Below are positions 55,020 through 64,000 of a stretch of DNA of 64,000 bases, piece after piece. Under the pieces are notes generated by a model. The model made no database searches. It was not told the DNA's origin and saw only the letters and a program-made list of their open reading frames with translations. A program made the position numbers and the translations under genes. The stretch's first letter is position 1. Every line of letters starts with the position of its first letter. Source of the stretch: Fusarium oxysporum f. sp. lycopersici 4287 (taxonomy: Eukaryota; Ascomycota; Sordariomycetes; Hypocreales; Nectriaceae); the NCBI RefSeq assembly GCF_000149955.1, contig NC_030990.1, forward strand, positions 558,001-622,000, read 5' to 3'.

Positions 55020-56657
55020 ATGAGTTCCACAGGCAATCCCGTTGCCTCAATCACCAACAACTCTGGTTCTTCTGTGGACATATACGATGTCTTCAATCCT
55101 AGCACCGACCCCAAGATGCAGGGGCCGTTGACATACACCAAACTGGCCACTGTGTCAAGCGGTAGCAGCCAGCAGGTACAGACTATTCATTTTGCCAGCC
55201 AGCTGCAGGCCATGTTCACGGGCAACGTCACAGCACTGAGCGGCACATACTACCAGCAGTTTCCTGTGGCCGTGCTGGCGGTCTCCCCTTTTGCTGATTC
55301 AAACGCCTTCACTGTTACTAGTGATAATCAGCAGAGCATGGTCGACTCGTTCAAGTTCATCAAGTACGCTCAGGCGAACCCATCCTCGCAGCTGGCCACG
55401 CAATTCCGCACAGCCCTGGGTGACACGACTAACCAGAAAAATGCGGTCAACAAGTTTTTCCAGAGTACTGGCAGCTTCAAGCTGTGCACACTTACTACCT
55501 GGACTGCGGTCTTTACTTGGCAAGCCCAGTTCACGAACCCCTGGCAGGGAGCCTACTACCTCTACAGTCTTGACAAAGTCCCGGCTTTGGTAGCAACGCT
55601 GGCCATTACAGCTAGCGCTGACAACAGCTCGGCTGTGCTGACCATGGCTGGCACAAACAACGAGAACACGGCGGTAGTCATGGCAGGTGATGGCACCATG
55701 TCGGAGCAGAACCAAGGCACCGGCAACCTGTCTGTTGCGCTGACCCCCACCTGGCTGAATGTAGCCCAGACCAGCCAGCAGGACGGCAAGACCGTGTCCA
55801 ACTATGTCATTGGAGCCGCGTTCACGGGCACCATCAATGGGCAGAAGGTGGCTGGCAACCTCAATCAGCTAGCCATCCCAGACCCTTCTGATAACTCCAA
55901 GAACGCCAACAACAAGAACGCGGCCAACGGGTTCTCTCTTAGCACCCTCGAAGGTTTGATCGGAATGTTGACCAGCATCGGTATGCTGTACTACATGGCC
56001 AAGGGCCACAAGGAGGCCGAGACCCAGAAGAAGAATGAAGTCGAGAAGGGCTCCACCAGCAAGAAGGACGCTGAAGACAAGGTTAAGAAAGTTGAGCAGG
56101 ATTATCAGGCAGAATCAGTGCCAAAGGTTCAAGCACAGGCGGAAAAGGTCGAGGCCACTGTGCCAAAGGTGCAACAGGGCTATAAGGAGGTCGTCCAGGC
56201 CCAAGACGTCCAAAGCAAGCAAGACACTATACGTCAGCAGGAAAAGTCCATGGGGGAGGTCTTGGAAGGCGGTGCTCCATCTCAAGCTACCGAGAATACG
56301 GCCATGAACCTCGCCAAAGCCGACAAGGAAGTTTCCAAGGCGGCGGACCCTAATACGAGCCCGGCTGAGCGAGACTCAGCTTTGAGTGACGCCTCGACCA
56401 CTCTGACCAAAACGAGTGAAGATATTCAAACAGCTTTGAAGGACCAGGCCGAGGAACTTCCAAAGGAGGAGGCGGATAAGCTGAAGGACGCTCAGGATGC
56501 AATTGACCAAGTGCAGGAGGAGACCCAGGCTGAAAAGAAGAACCAGGAGGAGCAGGAGGCGCGAGATGAGGAGAGTCCGAAGAAGGAGATGGAAGAATCT
56601 ACATTTGATCCACCTGATGGACGAGAGGCACCTACCTTTGAGGGGGGCTTCAAATAG
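55020..56657 (+). CDS. Protein sharing the N-domain of its divergent neighbour, with membrane span and coiled coil (545 aa)
   Basis: Single exon. Residues about 1-180 parallel the N-terminus of the 53492 gene. Each has a V.(I/V)YD.F segment and then NKFF followed by a Cys-containing strand and a YSL ending (NKFFQSTGSFKLCTL here, NKFFAQHEQYKSCTF there). A hydrophobic span (LEGLIGMLTSIGMLYYMA, about 310-330) follows. The C-terminal 210 residues are highly charged, rich in Lys/Glu/Gln and predicted coiled coil. This suggests a membrane-anchored partner of the neighbouring protein. No known family was recognised. Confidence 0.7.
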   Translation: MSSTGNPVASITNNSGSSVDIYDVFNPSTDPKMQGPLTYTKLATVSSGSSQQVQTIHFASQLQAMFTGNVTALSGTYYQQFPVAVLAVSPFADSNAFTVTSDNQQSMVDSFKFIKYAQANPSSQLATQFRTALGDTTNQKNAVNKFFQSTGSFKLCTLTTWTAVFTWQAQFTNPWQGAYYLYSLDKVPALVATLAITASADNSSAVLTMAGTNNENTAVVMAGDGTMSEQNQGTGNLSVALTPTWLNVAQTSQQDGKTVSNYVIGAAFTGTINGQKVAGNLNQLAIPDPSDNSKNANNKNAANGFSLSTLEGLIGMLTSIGMLYYMAKGHKEAETQKKNEVEKGSTSKKDAEDKVKKVEQDYQAESVPKVQAQAEKVEATVPKVQQGYKEVVQAQDVQSKQDTIRQQEKSMGEVLEGGAPSQATENTAMNLAKADKEVSKAADPNTSPAERDSALSDASTTLTKTSEDIQTALKDQAEELPKEEADKLKDAQDAIDQVQEETQAEKKNQEEQEARDEESPKKEMEESTFDPPDGREAPTFEGGFK

Positions 56658-57597
56658 GCCAAGCTGTTGAGTTGCTTGGGTGCTCGCTGTTAGATTAGGA
56701 TTTGATATACTATCATTTAGTTGAAGAAGTGAGGTACTATTATGGAATTTGTTATTACAAAGACTGTTCTACAGCTCAAGCTATTACGTGATAGACTCTA
56801 GTTTCAGCCATAATCGAGGCTTACGATTTTCCTGAAATATTGACAATAGTCCATGTTGACAAGGCGCTAAGCCCACGACTCGCTTCTGATAACTCAGTCT
56901 CGACTTTAAAAGGCGAGTATATCAGACTAGAGTCGATTGTGGCTGAAGGATTGGTTAATACTTAATCTTGTGAAGTATCCCTATGCATAATGATCATAGC
57001 TGTCCAGCTGGGACTGGTGTAGTTGTGACTACCCTTCAGCGGTCCATAATCTGATATATTCAATGCTACGGAGTAGGGTGTGACACTTCACTCGTCTGAT
57101 ATGGAGTTCATACTAAAAAAGGAGCAGTTCGGTTCCAGAAAACCATGATTGGGAAGTGGGAGAGCTCTATCTAACCAAATCGTATCACTTCAACATCCTT
57201 ATCAAAGTGTTCCTGAATATCACAATTTATAACGTGACATTCGGCAGTTAACCCTCCTCAAAATTGCGTCCTCTTTCCTCAGGATCCAGCCCCATCGAAT
57301 AAAAAAGCTACAAACCCATGTCCATCTAAATTGCAAGCGAGCGCCGATCACTCCAACGGTTCTGGATCCTCATGGATATAAACCCTACCAACGTAGTTTT
57401 CGTCCTATCCATAGCCTATCAGAAGATTTACAACGGCCTCAATGTAGCATTGAAAAGTAAAGTCGTAGCCGGGGAAGCCGAATAGCTCTCCGTGGCCGTT
57501 GGGTCCACGAGAGGGGTTACTAGAAATCTTCATACAAAACAAACATCAGTCCACTTTCAATTGTTTCGTTTTGTTTCGTTTCTTTGTATGCTTAAAA
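56658..57597. other. Intergenic
   Basis: 3' region of the previous gene and promoter of the monooxygenase. A purine/pyrimidine-poor mixed sequence with no gene seen. Confidence 0.4.
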
Positions 57598-58951
57598 ATG
57601 TCTGGTTTCAAGGTTCTCATTATCGGCGCTGGACCAACCGGTCTTCTAGCGGCCCTTGCGCTGCAACGAGCAGGCATTGACTTTACGATTTTGGAGAGGA
57701 GAAAGGAAGCTGATTTGAACTGGGGAGCTTCGGTTTGTCTTTGGCCGCAGAGTGCGAGAGTTTTGGATCAGCTTGGCTTGCTTGATGAAGCGCACGCACT
57801 GCATCTGCCGATGAAGAAGAAATGCAACCTTAGACGGGATGGAAGCGTTATGAGTTGGAGTAACATGATTGAGAACATTGGTCACTAGTAACTTCGCTTC
57901 CTCTCTTCTTGGCTGTTTGATGAAAGCTGACATTTACAGCCATGGTCATGAATGGATGCTCTTCCAGCGCGGCGATCTAGTCAATCTTCTCATGGGCGAT
58001 CTCTCCGATATTACCAATCAACTCCTCGTCGACAAACAAGTGACCTCAATTGCCTCAGGTCCCGATGGTGTCGAAGTCAAGTGTGCAGATGGCCATTCCT
58101 ACAGCGGCGATCTCATAATCGGCGCGGACGGCATCAACAGCACAACACGAACTTTTGTCGACGACATCACCCCCGATGCTACAAGTGGCGACTTCACAAC
58201 AACATTCTATGGCTTCTATGGTCATGGAACCACTGTATCCAAAGATCTCGAACCTGGCGTCGATTACGAATGTCACTCCGAGGGTTTCAGCTCGCAGCTC
58301 ATCATGCCGTCGCACGAGAAATACTTCTTCACCATCTACCTCAAACTCGATAAACCGACAAAGGATCGCCATTACATTACCACCGAAGAAGCCGATGCAC
58401 TTGCAAAGAAATATGGCGACATATACCTTGCCCCAGGCGTTACATTCAAAGAAGTCTGGGACGCAAAGAATTGGACTCACACCGCACCATTCGAAGAAGG
58501 CGTCGCAAAGAAGTGGTTCAGAGATCGCGTCGTCCTCGTCGGCGATTCCGTCCACAAAATGACACCAAATATCGGCTTCGGTCTAAACACAGGATGGCAA
58601 TCCACCGTCGTGCTGATCAACCTTCTCCGCGACCTTCTTCGCGATAACCCGAACCCCGATATTAAGGAACTTACAAAGACGTTTGAGGAATACAAAAAGA
58701 CACGCTTCAACCACGTTACTAAGGATGTTGAACTAGCGGGTACGTCAACGCGGGCTGTTATGTGGGATAATTTCTTGTGGAAGTTTTTGGATCAATATGT
58801 TTTGCCGTATATCAATGGCGATACTATTTTGGCGAAGCTTATGTGCTCGCCGACGGTTCAGAAGGCTGTTACGTTGAACTTTTTGCCGGAGCCGAATCTT
58901 AAGGAGGGAGAGTTGAAGTGGCATAATAAGCCGGTTATTGTCAAAGAGTAA
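57598..58951 (+). CDS. FAD-dependent aromatic-type monooxygenase (433 aa)
   Basis: Exons 57598-57887 and 57940-58951. The donor GTAACT at 57888 and acceptor TTTACAG splice TA|C, giving GHYHGHEWMLFQRGDL in frame. Motifs: GxGxxG (LIIGAGPTGLLAALAL, 8-23), the DG segment GDLIIGADGINS, and the FAD-ribityl GD motif DRVVLVGDSVHKMTPNIGFG. This is the fungal salicylate-hydroxylase-like class often found with secondary-metabolite or aromatic-degradation genes. I chose the ATG at 57598 because it sits right before the Rossmann strand. It is convergent with an NmrA-like reductase. Confidence 0.9.
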
Positions 58952-59099
58952 GGATAGTGATTGGCTGTTGGAGGGTTGTTTGCATAGAATCACATAGCAT
59001 AGCATGCTTTTCATTGAGTTAAATACATAATGTCTCTTTCTGGTCTTCACTTATACAATCTTGACTTCTTTCTCATGGCTTGTACCGAAGCAGCTTATC

Positions 59100-60061
59100 C
59101 TACTTCCTCAATTCAGCTGTCGCTTCTCTCAAGGCCTCATTCAAAGTCGTCTTCCCATAAATAACATCAACATCACTCGGCTTCGAAAGGTCCTTCTCCG
59201 CAATACCACCTGGCAAAAAGCATGTACTCATTTCAACCCACTCATTCACAATCTGCGGCGCAAATATCTTGCCATAAAATTCCGAAAGGTCCTCTTTCTC
59301 AACTGCCTTGACCTCAACATCCTCACCCAACGCCTGCGAAAATGCCTTCTGCGCGTCCAGTGGAGAATAAGGCTCTGGTCCGTGAAGTTCCATGATATAA
59401 GGTTTTCTGGGAGGTGTCCAGTCGCGAATGAGTTGTGTGGCCATTGCTGCTCCGATGTCTTTGATGGCGACCATGGCGATCTTGAAGTCTAGTGGCGTGA
59501 TGGTTGAGAAGAAGTAGGGGTCTGAGCCTTTGAGTGTTTCGACGGACATGGTCCAGTTTTCCATGAAGTAAGAGCATCTGATGATGATGATCTCAGGGAT
59601 ATCCGTGTTTTTTAAAACTTCTTCCGAGATGTGATTTGTTTTAAGCTCACCCTGCACACCAGTCAGCGAGATTGGGTAAGAGTGACATGCAGACTCACCA
59701 CGCCCTCTGAGAATTCAGCACCAACGCTCGACAACAAAACAAGCCTCTTCACAGTACCAGCTCTCTCAATCGCTGTTTTTACATTACTTGAGATTCTTTG
59801 AGAATGTTCAATGATGTCGCGTCCGTCGTAGGCAGGAGGAAGAACCATCAGAACGGCATCAGAGCCGGAGAAGTCTAGGGTATTTACGTCTCCGACATCA
59901 CCTTGAATCGCCTCGAAGTTGTCTGCAGAACTGAACTCATTGGGGACTTTCTTCAGATCACGGTATAGGCCTTTGACATGGATCTCGCGGTTTTGCGATA
60001 GCAGCGAAGAAATAGCTGCAGTGCTCGTTTTATTACTTGCCGGGGCGATTGCAACGTGCAT
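59100..60061 (-). CDS. NmrA-like NAD(P)-binding reductase (304 aa)
   Basis: Exons 60061-59699 and 59651-59100 with a 47-bp intron (GTGAGT...GTGCAG) in phase. The N-terminal strand/loop MHVAIAPASNKTSTAAI is a Rossmann start with a divergent glycine motif. KRLVLLSSVGAEFSEGV and IIIIRCSYFMENW are typical of the NmrA/HSCARG group. The product is probably a quinone- or NADPH-linked reductase or a redox sensor. It is a different subgroup from the NmrA-like gene at 22387-23454. Its 3' end faces the FAD monooxygenase at a distance of 148 bp. Confidence 0.85.
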
Positions 60062-62919
60062 CGTGATTCAGTTATGATGGCGGTGGGAGAGGTTGGACAG
60101 AATGGAAACAGTCGGATAATAAGCTTATGATGAACTCATATCTCATACGACCTCATGATTTTAATAACTGCATTAGAATTGTTTAGTCAGCAAAGTTAAT
60201 ATTCACGGTCGTCCAGCTGATGCTCCGCGTTGTCGGTGAATTCTCACGCCAGACCTCATGTCAGTGGCTGAAGAATGACGTCACGCTAGCTAACCCTTTT
60301 TGCGCTTGGCTTTCTATGCCTCGTTAGAGGATAAAGCCAATATATCCCATTTGAAACTTCAAAAGGTGCGCATTAGCAGGATGAGGTTTGTTGGAGCCAG
60401 ACGGTCCTCACTGTAATTAGTTGCTGGCAAGTCAATGCTTCCGATCGTTTTTATCAAGAACCCTGAGTAGCTTCCGCCGAGCAAATCATTCATATAGGTC
60501 GACTATAAGATCATCCTGGCCCTTATTCTCATGTGCTCGACTTATAAAGATAGCTAGGATAATACTATATATACTAAGGGACGCGGACTCTCAAGATGCT
60601 TTGCGAATGGTTCACGCGCGAGCAACCCGGAGCAACCAAGGCTATTGAATACATCAAGACGCATAAAACGCAAAGCGGAGTGAACAGCATATTTGACGCC
60701 AAGTCATCCACGGTGCCCCTGCGGACTCCCAGAAACGGAAGATCATTGAGCATTTCAATGGTTCCCCGAGAATATCGGAGGATATGCAATCTCCGTTTCA
60801 AGCTGAGCGGGAACCACTATTGAGATATGCTCTTGTCGCTGCTGTGACAGGCTGCAAGCTTTACATTGGCTACTTCAAGAACAAGGGCCGTGAGCTGAAA
60901 GAGGCACTAGAGGTTAATCGAATGAGGAACTCGACGATGTATATGAGCAGCTAATAAAGAAAGACTTCGCTACGGGGGGATTGGCGTGTCGTATTTCTAC
61001 TTGTTCGCCAATTAAGAGCTTGAAGCCAAGTTGGATTAATCAAATAGTGCTGTGTGATTCAACATACCTCGAGATTTTTAGTGTAGACCCTTTAATTCTG
61101 CAAGTTGAAAAGAAAGAAGATACTATCCTGCCTGAAGTGCGCTATTGATCATCAAGGGTTCACTTAAAACAACAATATTTTGTACTACTAAAAACCCAGG
61201 TTAGGCTGCTCACCCTAAAGTTGAAGATTGAAACAATTGGATCCAAGCAGCTGTGAAATGAGAAAGGCGATCACATTCCTTCCTGGTACCATATTGACTT
61301 ACCAAGTTTTCCGAAAACGGTAATCCGCTTTGGCGGAGGTTCTGCGATTGACACTCTTCGGTAGTTATCGCCAAGCAATAAAAGCCTCAACACCAAACCT
61401 GAATCTCGTGATATTGAATCAGAAGATTTTTCACGACATTTTAGGTAAAAGGGCCCACTAAAATAGGCAGCGAAATAAAAGTTGTTACCCCGTGTCACTG
61501 AATCCACAGAGTCTCCGCTTGGGAGAAATCCCCATGGAGTAGAAGGCCGAGAGTTTGGCCGATAGGAACTGGAGAACCATAGTGATCGGATGAAGCCAAT
61601 GTCGACTGAAGCTGTAGAAAATCGTTTACCTCGAGACGCAGAAACAGCTTCACAATCGATAGGTCTGGTTCAAAACCAACTGGCGAAAGTGCAAAAGATA
61701 AGTGCCCCATGAGGCTCAATTGACGCGACAGGCAAACATGTAGCAAATGCAACGACCATCGTGCAGATGAAACGTTTCGTCGCCAAGAATTAATTCAGTC
61801 TCCATAACCATCGCAACATCTCTTCCTCATTCTAGAAAACAAACCGGTAATAAGAAACTGCTGTTTCAAAAATCGCGCCATACACTCCCGGAATTAATAT
61901 CGTGATGGAGGCTCTGCGGTCCGTCATGCACCGTGCCCTTGGCTCTGAAGCGAAAAAAAATTGCTGGTGGAGAATCACGAGTCGTCCCCAGCGGAGCCCC
62001 AAATTGGGTCTGTCGCGTGCCAAGGCGACCCAGTTCCAGTTTGGGGGTTGCTTATTCACCAGCTCAACTTAGTGATGACATTATTCCAGTCAGTTAATCC
62101 CGAACCCGCCAAGAAAAGCCGAGAATTCAGGTCAGCCCGCCCTGCCCAGACACCAAATGATGGATCGCCCAGGACGGCTTCTTCGGGATCTTTGCTTGGC
62201 CAATCTTGGCCTCAGCAAGTCTGGCAAGCTAAACCCTCCGAACTATGAAAATTACAGGGATGAATTGAAGATGGTGCACTGTGACGCAATCAACGCGGGA
62301 AATAAGCAGGGCCTAAACTAAAAAATTCGAGCCGCCTTCGATGAAGTCATGTCATTGTGGGGACACAAAGTTTATCAAGAATTGTGCTGCCTGGTTGTGG
62401 ACTCTAACGGTAAAACCGATTGGAAGAGCGTAAACGCTTGAACCTATTAGTTGGTTGGTTGAATCCTTTTGCTTGTCACGTTTAGCACGACGTCATTGCT
62501 GAACCTGACTCGGCCGAGTTCAAATAGTACTGCAGCAGTGGCTTTTTGCTGTTAGACGAGTCTCAATGATGCACCCAAGCTCAGCGATCAGCAAATTAGC
62601 TGCGTGATGAAATAACCACATCACTAAGCTTGTCTCCTCTAGGCCATCTGAACACCCGTAATACATGCAAATCTCACCCTTGACTGCTGATCTCCTTCTT
62701 TGTGTCGGCTACAACGGCACACATCCCAAACTCCACATGCTCTCTTCCCCACGTAGACTACACCACCATCTGGGGACCATCGGTGATGTCAAGAGTGGAT
62801 TCTCTCAGGTTTTACTGTCAAACTGGTGATCCCCCAGCTTTTAAATATGCACCGTTATCCCCAGTTTGACAACAAGCTTAAACAACAGGCAGTGCCATAA
62901 CTCGGGTAGCTAATTCAAT
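60062..62919. other. Long intergenic region (2.9 kb)
   Basis: No intact gene recognised. Around 60596-61150 several open stretches in shifting plus-strand frames have protein-like text (LRYALVAAVTGCKLYIGYFK, then DFATGGLACRISTCSPIKSL), which may be a decayed gene of unknown family. From 61150 to 62919 I see only short random frames. The last about 120 bases are the promoter of the next gene. Confidence 0.4.
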
Positions 62920-64000
62920 ATGCCGACTCACTTCTCAGACGATCCTCCGCAGGTTATCAACCCAGAGGACCTGCACGTCGCTAATTCGCGGCTTCAGCAG
63001 AACTTGGACGGTTCTACGGACCATAGCGGCGATGAGAGAACGCACAATGCTAATGGTGCTGGGCTAGAGAAGCTGGGTACCTATGATAAGTACGAAATCA
63101 CTGAGGATGATTGCTACGATGAGCTGGGCTATTCGTTCCCCAAGTGGAAGAAGTGGTACATTCTCACCGTCATCTTCTGGGTAAGTTGCTCAAGTCTTGG
63201 TGTTTTAACTGCTGGCTAATGATTCATAGGTCCAAGTATCCATGAACTTCAACACCTCCCTCTACTCAAACGCCATCCCAGGCATCTCCGAAGAATTCAA
63301 CGTCAGCGCCCAAGCCGCCCGCTGCGGCGCAATGATCTTCCTCGTCCTCTACGCCTTTGGCTGTGAGCTCTGGGCCCCTTGGTCAGAGGAATTCGGTCGA
63401 TGGCCCATCATGCAGGCCTCGCTCTTCCTCGTAAACATCTGGCAACTCCCCGTCGCGCTGGCTCCCAACTTCGCTACCATCATGGTTGGTCGTGCCCTCG
63501 GTGGTCTTTCTTCCGCTGGTGGTTCTGTCACGCTCGGTATGATTGCTGATATGTGGGAGTCCGATCACCAACAATACGCTGTTGCTTATGTTGTATTTTC
63601 TTCGGTTGGAGGTTCGGTTCTTGGACCTATTGTTGGAGGTTTCTGTGAGCAGTACCTCCATTGGCGCTGGTCTATCTGGATCCAGCTCATTCTTGGTGGT
63701 TTCGTCCAGATTGTGCACTTCCTTACTGTTCCCGAGACTCGAAGCACAATCCTTATGAACCGCATCGCCAAGAAGCGCAGAACGGAGACAAACGCCAACT
63801 TCTGGGGTCCCGATGAACTCGTCCCCTTCCGCGAACGTTTCTCCGCCAAGGAAATCCTCATCACATGGACCCGTCCCTTCAAGATGTTCCTCACAGAGCC
63901 CATCGTCCTTGTCCTCTCTCTTCTCTCCGGTTTCTCTGATGCTCTTATCTTCATGTTTATCCAGTCTTTTGCTCTGGTTTATAAACAGTGGGATTTTGAT
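62920..64000 (+). CDS. MFS transporter, drug/polyamine-antiporter type (partial, runs off the window)
   Basis: Exon 1 is 62920-63180, then a 49-bp intron (GTAAGT...TCATAG) and an exon from 63230 to the window end. The N-terminal 60 residues are soluble and acidic. FPKWKKWYILTVIFWVQVSMNFNTSLYSNAIP is the first span. LSSAGGSVTLGMIADMW and VFSSVGGSVLGPIVGGF are the conserved motif-C-like segments of DHA1 antiporters (TPO/fluconazole-resistance type). About six spans are inside the window and the rest is cut off. Likely a plasma-membrane efflux pump. Confidence 0.87.

Noticed and set aside
1..64000. CRISPR arrays, rRNA genes, intact transposons
   Set aside because: No regularly spaced repeats, no rRNA-like sequence, and no transposase, integrase or reverse-transcriptase motifs were seen. 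The gene structure is eukaryotic.

Overview
The window reads as nuclear DNA of a filamentous ascomycete. Most genes carry short introns (about 42 to 100 bp, GT/AG, with CTAAC/CTGAC-like branch sites). Gene content is typical of that group: a Zn2Cys6 regulator, a subgroup-C-type LysM/GH18 chitinase, many MFS and APC carriers, a DUF4419 gene and fungal-type signalling N-domains. Fusarium or a close hypocrealean is my inference from protein style, not something I could test. I rebuilt exon structures by hand by matching splice sites to reading-frame phase.

Layout. 0.4-8.1 kb: a single-span membrane protein, a short-chain dehydrogenase, a large secreted chitinase and an AlkB-like dioxygenase. 8.4-23.5 kb is an unusual block. 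It holds a decayed transcription-factor remnant, an intact TPR-CHAT protein, a CorA-like membrane protein, a multi-exon protein with a fungal STAND/NLR-type N-domain, a trypsin-like protease fused to an unrecognised C-terminal domain, and an NmrA-like protein. Scattered among them are tail-only relics of extra copies of the CHAT and NmrA genes. This looks like a region of gene birth and decay with parts resembling fungal cell-death or self/non-self machinery. 23.8-33.7 kb: a GMC oxidoreductase, an MFS carrier, an ethanolamine kinase and a class III aminotransferase transcribed divergently, an intron-containing tRNA-Ala and a DUF4419 gene. 34-44 kb: two small secreted-protein genes (one broken), then a probable mannan-use group: GH5 mannanase, sugar transporter, wrecked GH2 beta-mannosidase and a Zn2Cys6 regulator. 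44.8-50.6 kb: a secreted HExxH protein, an amino-acid permease and an MFS symporter. 50.9-56.7 kb: two divergently transcribed genes that share an unrecognised N-terminal domain and have different C-termini. One is broken by a one-base frameshift. 57.6-60.1 kb: an FAD monooxygenase convergent with an NmrA-like reductase. 62.9 kb to the end: an MFS drug/polyamine-type transporter cut by the window edge.

The strongest leads for something undescribed are the CHAT/protease/N-domain block at 9.5-23.5 kb and the divergent pair at 50.9-56.7 kb. Family assignments come from motif reading only. No search was run.
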